In this document: piece by piece, positions 1-14,074 of the stretch
Layout: every line of letters begins with the position of its first letter
Numbering within the stretch: the stretch's first letter is position 1
Position numbers and translations under genes: made by a program
Assembly (NCBI GenBank): GCA_910591455.2
Contig: OU342818.1
Coordinates: 20,908,427 to 20,972,426, forward strand
Source: Pholis gunnellus
Taxonomy: Eukaryota; Chordata; Actinopteri; Perciformes; Pholidae
Direction of reading: 5' to 3'
DNA: 64,000 bases
The notes under the pieces: generated by a model
The model's input: the letters and a program-made list of their open reading frames with translations, nothing else
Told to the model about the DNA's origin: nothing
Database searches by the model: none

Positions 1-508
1 CCATTACTCTTAATCTCTAAATTATCTCTAAACTCTTAATACTCTAAATACACACTCCCTGCAACATACAGAATCACATGGCTGATTTCTAAGCAGAATA
101 ACGTCATCAGGCCTTTCCAATACTTTTTCCTACCATGGCGAAGGCATGCCTCTGATTGGCAAGTACTCATTGCCTTCGTGGATTGTGTTGGATAGGTTTA
201 GGCATAAGAAGTACGATTTGTTAAAATTAGAGTAACCAGGGTAAATCAATAAGGCGCTGCAAAGGGACTGGGAAGGTTCGATGACGTTATTCTGCATTAT
301 AAATACCCATGTGCTTCCGTCTGTTGCAGGAAACAATGGGCGTTTGTTTTAGGGATGAAGGGCTACTGGACAAATGGGCTTCCGGTCCAATTAGACCATT
401 GGGGTTTCGGAATAATGGGCCTTCGGATCAAAAGCCAAGCATCCGAACCACAGTGCTAGAAGTGACAACAACACAAAAATACACTGTGCTTAATGTTGAA
501 AGCAACAG

Positions 509-575
509 CCCAGTTCAGAATCAGAATCAGAATCGTTTATTGCCATGGTATGTTGAACATACAAGGAATTTGACA
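509..575 (-). mobile_element. LINE/SINE 3' tail with (GATTCT)n
   Basis: On the minus strand the segment reads CAAATTCCTTGTATGTTCAA, then GGCAATAAACGATTCTGATT with repeated GATTCT. This is a widespread 3' end of truncated fish retroelements. No coding part is left. Confidence 0.6.
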
Positions 576-3500
576 TGACGAATTTGAAATGACTCAACAT
601 TTTCCCCTCCTTGCTGATTCTGTAATTCATAGCTACTTACACTGAGTGCAGCAGAAGCATCTTCACACATCACCAGCTCACAAACAGTGCAAGCATTGCC
701 CAGTCCTCACGAGGAACATCAGGAGAGAGAAGTACGACAAGTCGACAGCTATTCCAACCAGTTTTAGTGCTATTCATCATTGTAGCTGCTCACTCTCTGT
801 CTTTTCCTCCTTTGTCATCCAATTGTATTTCCTATAGTTCCCTCCATTATCTCTGCAATCTGTTACATTGCTTCTTCCCTCTGTCATGCTTAGTACCTCT
901 CGTTGACTCTTTGAGTCTGTGTTATCCTCCCCATACCACCAATGTTCTGAATAATTTAGAGGTTACAACTCTACAGTTGCAGTGCTCCCTAATGATATAG
1001 TGCTGGTTGAAATAGCACTGCAATTGTGAGGTGGGAAATATCAGGGCTCCGGGATTTCAGGAACCATGGAAACATTACCTGTGATTGTACAGAGGAATGG
1101 GTAAGAAGCTCAGCCAACAATTCCTCCTTAAATATTGGAATGTGCCATTTTATTTACATGTAGAGCTGGCTTTGAAACTATAGTCTTCACATTAAACTCA
1201 TATCCCATCTAATAACCATGTCATAAACATAGTTTTTGCTGCCCATCTTCGTAGGCAGGTTTCTCAATGACTGATCCTCAACTCATTTGTGTTTTCCTCC
1301 CGTCGCCCTCAAATTAAACTACAAATCCAATTTAACAAGGCTTCTGCTGTACCTTACATGCCACATAAAGCATGGAAGACCACTATAAATGACTCATTTC
1401 AGTGATGGAAACTTGCTTCTCAGACGTAAACGCCATTACAAAGATGAAAGGCATGGGGGGGGATCACATGGCTCCTTGCACTTTTTAATTATGACCAAAA
1501 TTAAATTACTTTGCAACCTCATACTTTACAGAGCCACAGGAAATTGCTCCAATCTAGTGACAGCACTTCTGATTAAAACATGTTCACTTGGTAACATAAA
1601 AATGCTGCTGTTGGAGCTTTGAGCTCATGGGAAATGGATGATGGTTCATGACAGGGAACAGTTACTCTCTGACTAACTGAGTAATCCATCTCCTGTCAAC
1701 AGGCCACATCACACGTTAAATATGTGATTTACATTTGAAAAAGTTAGTCCCACTGCTACCAGACCTGGTGCTGAGCACTACACTGCAGACAATCTTAACA
1801 ACAGGTGCTTTCAGGCCTAAGCTCCTGTAATTTACACTGTTGCAGCTGACATTGAGAAAAACAAAGACCCACATGGGACAAGACCAAGACGCAGTAAAAA
1901 CCAAGAGAACACAGAGACTAAAACCATTAGAACAAGAACGAGACCACTCAGAACAATTCAATATTGGTGGTTTTGGTTTGTGATTTGTGATATCTAGAAC
2001 ATTTGCAATCGCTCATCACTATTTGCAACCAGCATAGCTTGGTCAGTGGCCATACGCATCAAACTATGACGCTCTACGCGGCAGCAGGTATCGCGGCAGT
2101 GAAGGAGGTTCCATAGCATATTCGATAAAGGGAGGATGTCGTGGATGGTTAAAAAAAACACATGCCTTGCACCGCTGTTCGTGTCCACTATGAAACTTTA
2201 CTTAACTTAGTTACTTAGCTTATCTACAAACGATAGATAGTTGAGAATAATTGAATTTTGACAAAGCACCTCTATTTTAACCGGCGCAGCTTTTCTAGCC
2301 TTTACGGCTCTTTCAACGGTCCAGGAAACACACCGCCCAATTACATGCTTTGTAAATCATCTTACGTGATGCTACTCGGCCAATCAAATATGTGCATTCC
2401 AATAAGCATCGCCCTTAACTCGAGTGAGATAAACGGCAGAGAGACCCCACAGTCGGAGAGAACGTGAGTTTGAAGTTATTTCACATGACGTTCTCCAAAA
2501 AGAGAAAACAAGCCCAGAGTTTAACCAAGACAGACTCTTATAGGTTTAAAGCCCGTATGTCTCATATGTTCAGAGATCGTGGCGATTATTAAAAGCAGCA
2601 ATGTGAAGCGTCACTACGAGACAAAGCACAACTCTTTTGAGCAAATGTACCCACTCAAATCCCAAATCACAGATATTAAACCTAAGGGTTAATATGATCA
2701 GAATCCTAGCATAATATTTGTCCAACTGTCCAACAATGACGTTAACGGAGAGGAATAGAAGTGGTTTCAATAACCACAGATAAAGTTCCTGCTTTTTCTC
2801 TTTTCAGAAGATGTTATCATCTTTTATGGTTGACATCACTGAATGAACTGAATTTAAAGCAGCAGGAAAGTTCATTTTATCGAAAATTAGGTACTTTATT
2901 TTAAGATGAACATTTTTATGAGCTTTCTGTTATGTATTTTATTTTTTTAATTCAGTCCTCATTTTACTTGAAATTAGATCATTTATTTATTATTAGAGTA
3001 TGTATTATTTATAATTCATCCAGTTCAATTTGAAAACTGACAATAAATAATGTTGAGATATTATTCAATTGACCTTTATATATTTGAAATGACTGTATAT
3101 GATTTATATGGTACTAAATCATAGCGCAAATGAAACATTATTGTGATGTACCGGACCTTTGCACGAGGACATTCTCTGGAAGACCCCTGGTTTAAAGCAT
3201 AGGGCCACTGTCCAAGCTGCCATATTTGGGAGTAAGAATGTGTTGAGAAACAGGAAAGTCCTACGTTCTTTTACTGTCTCCTCTTCTGTGACCCCTCAGG
3301 TTTAACTTGCGCCCCGTTGTTGGGAACCATTGACATAGCTTGCAGTAGAATTGAATAAACATATATTGGTGTATGTAGAAGATGTGAGTGGGACGGGATG
3401 GGCTTCTGATTTCTGTATCATCAGGTGCCCCCTCCAGTATGTCCAGTATGTGATGATATTCTTTATTAAATGTGTTTGTCAGGATTTATTTAGAACCTTA

Positions 3501-4296
3501 ATGCATTAGCATTTAAAGAAGACGAAAGAAGAGGTTTAGAGCAGGTTAAAGGCTTCCAGCTACACCGTGATAGCTGCACTGCATTTCCATGTTCTCTCTA
3601 TACTGAGGCTCAAATTATTCTGCTTTTTTTCACTTAACTTCAAATGCATTACTGTGTATTAATTAAAAGAGAATATGTGAGCAGTATTTACTTGAAGACC
3701 TTAGGCCTGGGGTTATGTAAAAGACATTTTCCCCATGTTTAAATAGGAAGCACAGGGGAATTGGTGTTTGGCTGAGTGCTTGAAAAGCAGACATCATGAT
3801 GAATGTTATAGGATTTGCACTAGCAAGTACTTTAAGTAGTAGTGCATCATAGTGTTAAAAAGTAGGCTATGTTTCTGTCATGGAGCATTATCTACTCTGA
3901 GTTGACTTTGTCTCAATGTGCTTTAAAGAGGCTATGACCTTGGCTTGATGTGCTTTGTTTTAGCTTTTGTGACATGGGAAGAAATAGTTCTCTTTCATTT
4001 AAATTATTGATATTCATTGAGCTTAGAATATTTACATGATGTGAAATCATGGTTTTTTACTTATTATTATTTCAAACAAAAAGAAAGTGTATTTAAATGA
4101 ACTGTTCTCAGAAGAAAAGGGTTTCTCTGTAAAATAAATAGCAGTTCAACCCTCTGCTATAGATGAAACTTTCTTTGTATTATCTTTTCAACAAAATGAT
4201 GTCATCACCGGGGTTTTTAAGAAATAATTATTTGATGAATCATTATATTAATTTGAATGTCTTGATATGTAGAGATATGGGTTAGGGTATATAATA

Positions 4297-4317
4297 ATAT
4301 ATATATATATATATATA
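4297..4317. repeat. (AT)n microsatellite
   Basis: A short AT run within an AT-rich stretch; a similar one lies at 6446-6464. Confidence 0.85.
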
Positions 4318-4764
4318 ATAATGCCCTGCCAGGGTGAAAGTCAACAGTTTTTTACTCTAAACAAAGACAAAACATAATAGAGCTGGTGTCAAATGTATTG
4401 TTTTGACAGCAATTTTGACTATACAAGAAACAATTACTATTATTGAAAAAATAATTGAAATGTATTGATTTATGAGTTCAGTCCCCTCTTATGGTGGTTT
4501 GAATACTATATGTATTTTTTTGCCTCCGCCCTTCAGACCCTATTGGATCTGGTTGTCAGTTTTCATCAACAGTACTGATGAAGAACAAACTTGTTCACTT
4601 ATTCCTTGTTCAGCTCATCACAGACAATCATAATTATCTATGCACATGGGTCTGTTGCACGGGGAGCATGAACGACTTTTTGAACATTATCTTAAACTAT
4701 ACTGAATAAAACTCTGCTGCAGCACAGCCCTGGTCAGTGGACCGCAGAACAGACTTCGGCTCTT

Positions 4765-4831
4765 CCAACCAACCAACCAACCAATTAACCAACCAACCAA
4801 TTAACAAACCAACCAATCAACCAACCAACCG
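4765..4831. repeat. (CCAA)n imperfect microsatellite
   Basis: Tetranucleotide CCAA units interspersed with AATT and ACAA variants over about 65 bp. Confidence 0.9.
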
Positions 4832-6061
4832 AAAGCAAACGATTAAACAGTTTGAGTAATTTTTGGAGAAAATGTCAAAATGTTCTTATTCCAGCTTGTT
4901 AAATGTGAATATTTTCTTGTGTCTTTACTTCTCTATGACAGTAAACTAAATATCATTGAGAGGTGGACAAAACAAGACTTCTGAGGACATCATCTTGGGT
5001 TCTGGAACACTACTCGACATTGTTCAAAATGTTCTGACATTTGACAACGATAGATAAACAAAATCATTCAGTCGGGACACTTTTGACCAATGTTATGCAT
5101 CTGACCTTTAAAGAAGGAGAAACTTTGGTAATAGGTTGCAAAGTGGTGACAGCATGCAGTATGTATGACATGGATGTATTATAAAAGCTGGCATGCAGTA
5201 TTAATTCAACATTTAGGATCTGTATTCCTAAATGGGTCATTTAGCTGTTTTAAAGCTGCTCTCTACAGATGAAGAACGTTATGAGGGCAATTAGAACTTA
5301 TTATACGAGTCGTGCAACAGTAAATATTTTCTGGTTTCTAACTAAGTAAAAAGGCAAATGGAATGCATTAAAAATTAAATGAAAAAAGCTTTAAAAAAAA
5401 AAACTGAATCAAGGCCCGTATCTAAGAAAGAGACCGAATGGTAGTGTAGCGTGTTGAATTGTTAGAGACAGCTTGATTGAACATTGGGAGTATGAAGGTC
5501 AATTAAGCTGCAATCACACACAAATACAAGATTTAAATGCTTCTTGCTCCTGTGAGTCCGACTTTGTTTTATGCGCAAAACCCCGTTAAAGTTTAGATTT
5601 TCCATTGGATAATGACTGAACGGTTCCACATCTTTTTATGTATGTCATGAAAAATACAATTTATCACAGTGAGTAAAGGCTGACTCCCAGAACTCAACTA
5701 TTTTGCAGTTATTAATAAATAACTGATATTTAGAGCTCACATTTTGTGCTGCACAAATAAAAGTAATTTAAGTGGAATGACACATTTTGCCCCTGACCAT
5801 TCAAGCTTGCCATGGCAGGGAGTGCCTTTTTGTAATGCAGACAGCGCAGTCCAATTTAAGTGTCCAAAAATATCCTCGCTTCACTGCCTACACAGATTAC
5901 ATCTTAGCAAAGATGCTATAGGTCTATTGGTTGATGTGATTACACATACACTGCTCCAAAATCCTTTTAATGAAATGTTTGTCCATTTGAAAAAAATCTC
6001 ATCCATTACAAGGTTTACACGCACATTAAATTGTGTTTTTGTGAGACATGGACACGGATGA

Positions 6062-6330
6062 ACTGCCCACGCTGAATACTCTGCATCTATTCGAAAGACA
6101 ATGTGCCGTGCAGGGATGTAGCAAAGAGCCCATCCATGTCCAGGCTCTTTAAGCAGTCTTTGTTGGTTCACGTGCACCGTATGGAGGATGGCAGAATCCC
6201 CAAAGACCTTCTTTATGGAGAGGTCGTTTCAGGGAAAAGGCCACCATGGCGCCCACAGCAATGCTACAAAGACAGGCTGCTCCAGCACCATCACAGTGGG
6301 CCAATAAGAGCGCTTATCCCTTAGACGTAA
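6062..6330 (+). pseudogene. Non-LTR retrotransposon C-terminal fragment
   Basis: The plus-strand frame 6103-6324 contains LLVHVHRMEDGRIPKDLLYG, EVVSGKRP and QQCYKDRL. This follows the G-H-V-x-R-M-x-D-x-R-x-P-K-x-x-L-Y-G-E-L-x-x-G-K-R-x-x-G-R-P-x-x-R-Y-K-D block found at the C-terminus of several LINE polyproteins. No reverse-transcriptase core is present upstream, so it is a short relic. Confidence 0.65.
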
Positions 6331-7884
6331 AACAATAGATGTGATGTGATGGAAAATATGTCAGCCTTCTTACTTATTTTTAAACTTGCGGTAATTAGAA
6401 GCTATGGTGAAAGAGGCTTATGTTGTTCTTTATAATCATTATATAATATATATATATATATATAATATATTATAATGTCTTTTTCTATACACCAACGCTG
6501 TTTTTATTCAAGATAATAAGCATAGGACATCTGAAAAAAGATTGTGGTCAAATTTTGATTGTTATAGCTTATAAGAGAACAAATCATACTTTCAACCATG
6601 ATGATCATTTTGTAATTGTGTATTCGTATTTATTTCAATATCTTTTAAGTGTTAATCCTAAGTAGATCTGTATTATGGCCTGTAGGGAGGCAATTACAAT
6701 CAGACACAAGAGAAACACACCTACTGTAATACATGAATATTTGACTCTTATAAATTGAGTTTGTTTTGATGATGAGACCAGAGGATGAAGAGTCTTGCTA
6801 ACTGTACATGAGGAGTTGCTTGTAGCTGATACACTAAGTCATGATGGACTTGTGATATTTGTCTTTCACTCTGATCACAGGTGAGATTATTGACATTAAC
6901 TTTACATTGAGAACAACTGAAGGACAGCTCCTTCCTCCGACTGGACACAGATTATTTTTTATTTGCTTAACTGAAAGGAAATCATGTAATGGCATGAGGT
7001 TAGCAGACAACAAGTGATGTTAAGATAGGATGACTGACGGCAGGTTTCAGGGGGCTATTTCGGCTAAGTTAGATGTGGTGAACATGTAAGATTAAACGCA
7101 ACCTCTCTGCCTCGAAATATGTTGGTCGATTGTGCGTTTGGTTGCTCCGTGTTGCTGTTCAGGATGTGGTTAACGTTACTAGTGTGTTGATTTGCCCGGG
7201 CTTCACTCTTTGTGTACTGTAACACTGGCCTGCAGGATTTGTCTTGACATATTATGAAACGGGATTTAGGAGTGAAGATGAGGACTTCATCCTCATCGTT
7301 AACACGAATCCTTATAACTTAACTGTTTAGTTAACAGATCATCGCTGTTGAGAGCTAGCAACCAGCAATAACTTTGACTTGGAACTCAGCTGGTATGTTA
7401 CTTGGTAAGTGATAGTAAAGTTACTAAATTTCACTAATTTGTTGTAGTTTAAGTTGACCCATATGTTAAAAATAAATCTCACATCAACAGTTTGAGGACA
7501 GCCTCCCTTGTCACTTTTGTCCTTTTGGACACAACCAGCTGTTATTAGTAGAGATAATGTCGCATGTACTGTTTTATAGGGCTGATCTAATGGTCCCACT
7601 GCACTTCAGGATGCCTACTATTACTAAAATGTATTTTCCGTGTGGCCTAGCCAATAACACTCATAAGGTCTTCAATAAGACACATCATTTTGTTATTGTT
7701 CTGCCATTCCAACGGCCTTGTAGAATGATGGGGGCCAATCTTTTGGTTGATTAAATCTGAAAGCAGGAGAACCAGTGTGTTTGTTCCAATTACAGCCTCT
7801 AATTCGAGGGATGTGCTGCATATAACCAAAACAGGGCCCAATTACGCTCACCTCATGTGGATACCATGATTACATTTTGCTCAA

Positions 7885-8165
7885 ATAGGGGCTGCTTGCC
7901 TGATGACGCACACACAACAACTGCAGTCGTCTCCCTTTGGTCTAGCAATTAGAGCCTGAGGTATCTTAGATAGACACGTGGCTGGGATGAAAAATTGGCA
8001 GAGCAGCCCACTTACATGGAACTGATTTCATGTTATTTCTGTACAGACACGATATTCTGTGTCTGAGCTCTGACCTTGTTGCTCCCTGCAGCGTACAGTA
8101 AAGCTCAGCACGGTGGACACAGAGTGCCACTCTGTCACAGAATGACATTATCAGACTCTACCCAT
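7885..8165. other. Candidate conserved noncoding element
   Basis: Complex, non-repetitive sequence with TGATGACGCA (CRE/AP-1-like), AGCAATTAGAGCC (homeobox-like) and AGATAGACACGTGGC (GATA and E-box-like). No coding support. Confidence 0.25.
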
Positions 8166-10374
8166 GGGGTAACTCAGCATCAGAGCCTGTGTGAATGATA
8201 CAGACCAGCGACCTATAAAGGTGGTGGAAAATGTATTCTCTATACCTCTATTATACCAAAAATAATTTACATATTCTGAAAATCCTTTTTTCAGTTTCTT
8301 AATGACTAATGGTTATGGTTTCTCCTCAATACAAATGCTACAAAAAAACTACTTTGGCCTGCAAACTCAGTGCAATCATCATTACAGCTGCTAATAATTG
8401 GGCTATAGAGGAGGAGAAGTCTTGCAGCAGTACGGGCTGCAGAACTAATAGTAACAATCGAGGTTTTGTCACATGAGTCGTTAGTCACATGACTCACATC
8501 TCTTCTATTTACGTGTGGTGCCAATACAGAATGCTGCCTGTAGCAAAAAGAACGGAAACTGGGTGAAGTCATGGTAGTAAATTGGCATGCGTCCTGTTTC
8601 TGCCAACAGTCAACAATGTCTTATCCAACATGTCCGTTAACCACAAGGACAAAGTTTTAGTTGCTAAGCTTTACCTGTTTTTCTCAGAATAATCCAAAAT
8701 CAGCAATCTGCTTGGTCATTCTCTCGCTGCATTTCTGTGTGTGGGGACACGGACCACATAATTGCTTGAATTTAGCTTCATTGAAATGACAACAAAATAA
8801 TTATTCAAACATATATGCCTTATTCTTATCTTTTATTCAGCTACACAGTTATTTGTAACTGCACATATGATTACCCTGTGCATCTTTATCTTTCAAATTA
8901 AAACTGTTGGTGCACATCACTGCACACAGTAAATGTGTTGACGGGGCTCCAGAAATGTGAATTCATATATATAAAGAAAAAGAAAAGGACCATCATCTTC
9001 TGCGATGCATATGCTTCATATTTTGGGTGCCACATGTTTGCACTTCCACAAAATCGGCTTTCAACTTGGGTGAAGCTGCAAGAGTAACATTGAAAGTACA
9101 GCATGCAGTTCCATACATGTCACTGCAAAAGTATCATGTGGAAATGTAAAAATGATGCTGAGTAACTAAAGAAAACCATGGAGGATTACAATTACTGTAC
9201 ATAAATTGTATTTCAGATTTTTCAAACAAGTCCTAACAGATCATTGCAGCTGTTGTTCATTGCATGTACAGTTTTGTAATGCCTTGCTTTATCAGCAATT
9301 CTGCGGTGCACTGTAAAAAATGCATTTGGTAATGACATCGGAATGAAACGAACTGTGCGGAATAAATAGACTGGGGATTGGTTATTATTTCATTACCCTC
9401 CTACGGAAGGTTCTGTGTGGTAAAACTCATTTAATTACCGACTTCAGCGGGGTTGCTCAGTCCCAGAGATGTTTTGGTACGTGCCATGCGGAGTCCCACA
9501 GTAACATTGTTTAGTCTCGTTGTCATCCCAGAGAAGAGGGGGTGAAAGAGGGATTGGATTTTCAACAGTAAGGGGAAAACAAATGTCTGATTCTACAAAT
9601 CCTTGAAGCAATTAAGTAACATATAAAGTTTTGCAATATGCACATTAAAGGTTATTGGTAATAACGATATTCACAGTTGAGAGAATGAGACAGGAAACAA
9701 TGTGGTTAATATCTCAGAATGTTCAGAAGAGAGCTGGAAAAGAGCAGCTGCAAAGCCCTGGATTCGCTTTTGCGTGTCTGACGCAATCCCTCCTGTGAAT
9801 TGCTATCGTGAGCGCCGCCTCCGCTGTGTTCCATCAAATCAGCCCTTGTGTCTCAACCCTCTGCCATTCAAACAGAATGGAACCTGATTCAGATACAACA
9901 GAACTGGGCCAAGGTGACTGACATGTAGCGCAGTGAATAGGCAGTGAGAACGCGTTGCCATGAAAACTTTATGTAACCAGGGGGACGATGAATAACTCTA
10001 TTTCGCCGTTGCCTTTGTCATTACAAACACAGGCTCCACAGTTCTCCGTCTCTCCAATTTGCCCGAAGTGTTTGAAAGGCTAGAGAGAATCTAAGTTTAA
10101 CTCCTGCATCCCAGAAAGGCCAAAATGTAGACCCTGTCTTTTGTTGTGTGCGTGCGTACGAGCATGCGTATGATCTGTGACGCCTGCATGGAATTTAATG
10201 ATGACGAATAAAAACCTCCTCGGGGCTTACAAGGTTTACAATATTTCCTTTTAAAAAGACCATTCATCTTTTTTATCTCTTTTGAAACACCTCCCATATT
10301 TTTTGACCTGTGTCGATCGAGGAGGTACAACGTTGGTAAAAGGATTGTTCATGCGAGAAAGGGAAAATTCGGGG

Positions 10375-10760
10375 CAGGCTGCTGAATGGTTTCCGTTATT
10401 AATATGCACAGAGGTCTAACCTTCCTGCTGAGTGCAAAAATGATCCTGCAGAGTTTTCATTAATTCTTTCAGCGGCTGGAAATGTGTTTGTTGTGCCTTC
10501 TGATTCCTCTTTCCCCTCTAAATGTGATGACAATGTGATACGAAGTCACCAGAGTGTCCCTTCAATGACACACACTTGACCAATTCCAACCCCACCCCTA
10601 CACCCTCTTCCTGCCCAATTTTCACCCCGTTTGTGCATTTGCATGGAGGGTCTGCCATATTAAGTGCCATTGCAAACCAATTAGCCTCAATCAGCTTACT
10701 GACCACATGCAATGCCGCTTTGTGGTCTTCATTGAAGAAACTCCATTCAAGCTTATGATC
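10375..10760. other. Candidate conserved noncoding element
   Basis: Contains GTTATTAATATGCACAG, TTTTCATTAATTCTTTC, GTGCATTTGCATGGAG (octamer-like ATTTGCAT) and AAACCAATTAGCCTCAATC. The frames on both strands here (10576-10758, 10518-10829) show no domain. Confidence 0.3.
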
Positions 10761-12394
10761 TGTGCAACTACCCGTACAAACATGTACTCCTATACTGCTA
10801 AAACTAAAAAAGACATTTAATATTATCATATGGACGTTAGGTTACACAGTATTTAGGATCAAACATACCCTTCTCTAGGTAGACATGCTCATTTGATTGT
10901 TAAGTGTGCTATATTTACTGAGAGAATAGAGCAGCTCATGAGCGTCACAGTTAAAAATGAGAAGATGCCTTCAAAAGAAGGTTTTTAGTTTTTTCTACAT
11001 AGGCTTAGGTTGGCGCTTCCCAAAGCTGCTGTTACGAAACCATAGTTACGAAAAGTTGCACCAGTTTCCGTTTCCCATGGGGACGGAATTTTGTTTCCGA
11101 ATCTTACCTCTGTGTTTATGGCCTACCCCTAAAGAAGGATGCTTCATTCAGCTGTGAGCGTGACTTAAACAGACTTAAACAAGAGTATGAAACGTTTCTT
11201 GAAAGTCTGAACCTCTTTAATGGACGATGGTCCAAACTGTCAATTATCATGTCAATGGTATGCAATTATAAACTGTGTTCAAAACTATCTTTAGCCAACG
11301 TGCTGGCAAAAGCGGCAGCAATGCTTTCCCCTGCTGGCTTCAATAGACTTCATGGTTAAATCGCTTGGTGGGCAGCAGAAAAAAACACATGGCTCTCCTC
11401 AGAGACCGCCTTCCATACTGGGCTGTTTTACATTCAACCCCAGTGCTGAGAAAACACTCAAGCATAGTTTAGCGGTAAGGACGTGGTACCCATAAAACAT
11501 GCTTTGTCCCTTGGATGATTTATCAACCGGCTCCCTCTCTGCCGCTGCCAGCAGTAGATTACATGTCAAAAGTGGCACAGCGAGCCGATATTTCAGCCAA
11601 TAAGCACGGGCAGAGGGGGAACCGGGCCCGTCTCGAGAGTGACATTGCGCAGTCTCGCTGAGAGATTGGGCTTGGACTGACCCCTGATCCTATTGTTCTT
11701 AAGAGTGATGGCTGACCATAAACCTGCCTGACATCATTGAGATGAAATGTAGCAACAGGGGAGGCAAAACAGATTACAGGCTTGGGGGACATAATACTCA
11801 GAATGGAATCTTATCAAAGACTGAGAACGTACCTGCAGAGATTGTCTCCATCTTGTTGTACAGTTGTACAGAGGTAATGAGCCAATGGCAACAAATAAAT
11901 AAATCTGAATGTCATACTGTACAAATCATTGCAGACATACATTTAACGGAATTTAAGAAAATACATTTCCTCCAACACAGAATGTATCAATCAACCTGAG
12001 TCTAAAAGACTCGTAAAGGCATCGAACCATGTCAGGAATGAAGCTAAACCCGTCTTTGACCTGGATCAAAAGGAATCCCCTTGCACACAAACTAATATCG
12101 ACTCAGCACAAATGTCCTTTCGGTGTTGCCCATTCAGCCCGTACTCATTCCCAAAAACCTAAGCTTCGTCTCGGCTTCTGATAGCGAGGCACACTTTAGC
12201 ACCTGCATGAGACACGCCGGGATTTCAAGTAAATGCAACGTTAACCATCCGCGTCGCTATTAGACGCTCAGAGAAAATGCTCCGGGAGCGTGATGATGTG
12301 GACCGAAGAAGGAAAAAACAAACACACTCACGGAGGGAAAGTCAAACTAAACAAGACCTCGTCCCAAAGTAATGTTGTAATGTTTGGGGATGTT

Positions 12395-12640
12395 TTCATC
12401 AGTTTTAATGTTACATTCTTTACGTACTTATTTTAAGCCAACCATGATGTTTTTGCTGAACCTAACTCAGTGGTTTTGTTACCTAAAGCAAAATAACTCC
12501 CCATGTGTTTACTCCTACTGTAGTACGGCATCGTAGTTTGAACCGCTTGGCTACCCGGTGCTTAAGAAAGTGACGCCAAGGGTCCTGATCAACAATACGC
12601 CCAGTATATTACGAGTTGTATGATTTAATGTTTAGAATTG
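12395..12640 (-). repeat. Interspersed fish repeat, copy 1
   Basis: On the minus strand it contains AACAAAACCACTGAGTTAGG, TTCAGCAAAAACATCATGG and TTGGCTTAAAATAAGTACG. The same motif set (acaaaac.act..tta, aaaaa.atcatgg, aaata..tacg) recurs at 24.3, 27.7, 32.7 and 54.0 kb. No coding potential is visible. The family is common in fish but I cannot name it. Confidence 0.5.
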
Positions 12641-13304
12641 TCTGTCTTCCATTATGTTTGGCATTTGAAAGGCTGTTTCAGTCGAAGCTGAAGAGAATGT
12701 TAATTGTTGCAAACGGCACTGTAGAGGCACGCTAATAAAGAATGATGAAGTCCAGGGGCGGTGCCTACAGCGCCTTACTTAGCTCTGCTGTGGGAGGGGT
12801 TGTTTATTCTGTTCTCCTGTGGAAGTCTTTTGGCTTGTAACTTACCATCAAAGGGAGGGGGTGGGGGGAGGGGTCCTAGCACAAATGATCTCCCAGAGCC
12901 AGTGCTGACTCATGCATTTGATGTGTAGTGACAAGGCTGCAGTTACAGTATTTCTTCTGCTCCCTGAAGCTCTCATGGATATCCCTTGCAGCCTGTCACT
13001 TCGCATTGAGGGAGGTGGGACTCGTGGCCATGTGGTCTTTATGGACCGCTGCCGACTCTGCTGCATGCACATTGAAAATGTTGCAGACGGAGCAGTCCAA
13101 CAGGTGGCTCATTTGGATGTGCCGTCAACGTCTTGATTTTTATATTAGGAGACGGTGCTCTTATTTCAAACGATTGTTCTGCCAATATCACTATGCTGTC
13201 ACTTTATCATCATCTTTTTTTCTATGCCCAAAGGCGATCAGTATAACTAAATCATCATCTGTCACTGCCTGTCTTTGAAATGTTTGACAAAAAAATCTGC
13301 ACAG

Positions 13305-13358
<54 letters not shown>

Positions 13359-14074
13359 CACATTAAGAGCTTTTAAAAGAGCAAAAATACAAAAGAGGCA
13401 ATAGTTCAAACATCTTTGTACTGGTAAAAAGATTTAAACAAATCTAAGGGATCAGCTCATGCCCACGAGGCAAAGGATGAATGCACTGGTAAACCGTTTT
13501 GGGAGCTAAAACCAAGAATTGTTGAACACGGAAACACCATTAAAGGATAAATCCTAAGTGTTGGTTCATATTTAATTTAGCTCAATACTCCAGTATCTTA
13601 ATTAAAAATACAATAAGAGGGATGGGAGCTTTAAAAAGACATGTTCCTAAGGAGGGAAGCTATTAGGATTTGTTACCAGAATACTTTGAGTCCTTTCGGT
13701 CTAAATGTGGATCTTGACATGGACCATTCATTTGAGTCAAGGGCTATTCCTGCACTTTAAAGCAGTATACATACTATGTTAGTGTTTACTATAATATGTT
13801 ATTGACATATGTCGGGATTAAACTGACTCATTTATTGAGTTCACCAACGTTTTAATGTACAAGCCGGATGGAACTACAACGAAAAAGGGCCCATTAGGGT
13901 TCCAGAGAAAAACGTTTTTTAAAAGTTCACAGGTAGGTTTTTCAGTCCAACTCAACCTGCCTAGAGAGAGAAAAAAACACTTTTCCTAGCAGCTGTGTAT
14001 CTAAACGAGATCTGTCTCTTTTACTGACGGACGCTCCTAGAGAAAGAGATTCTACTTTGACACTCTCTTCCGTG
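12641..14074. other. Gene-free stretch before the 42-bp minisatellite
   Basis: Holds the (AT)n tract. Overlapping 74-116-codon frames on both strands at 12848-13278 have no recognisable domain; GC content there is slightly raised. I do not call a gene. Confidence 0.4.
13306..13354. repeat. (AT)n microsatellite
   Basis: An uninterrupted AT dinucleotide run of about 24 repeats. The minus-strand YIYIYI frame is a product of this run. Confidence 0.98.

Larger units (their letters stand above)
576..6061. other. Gene-free, probably intronic sequence
   Basis: AT-rich (especially 2850-4500) with scattered short frames lacking splice context or known motifs. Apart from the (AT)n and (CCAA)n tracts I see no repeat family that I can name. 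Confidence 0.5.
6331..12394. other. Gene-free, probably intronic sequence
   Basis: Mostly unique-looking sequence with two conserved-element candidates (7885-8165, 10375-10760). A further complex stretch at 9300-9500 has AATTACC and CATTACC words. No exon or transposon was recognised. Confidence 0.5.

Noticed and set aside
12848..13278. Overlapping 74-116-codon frames on both strands
   Set aside because: No known domain, and mutually overlapping frames suggest locally low stop density only.
13191..13409. Minus-strand frame with YIYIYI repeats
   Set aside because: Generated by the (AT)n microsatellite.
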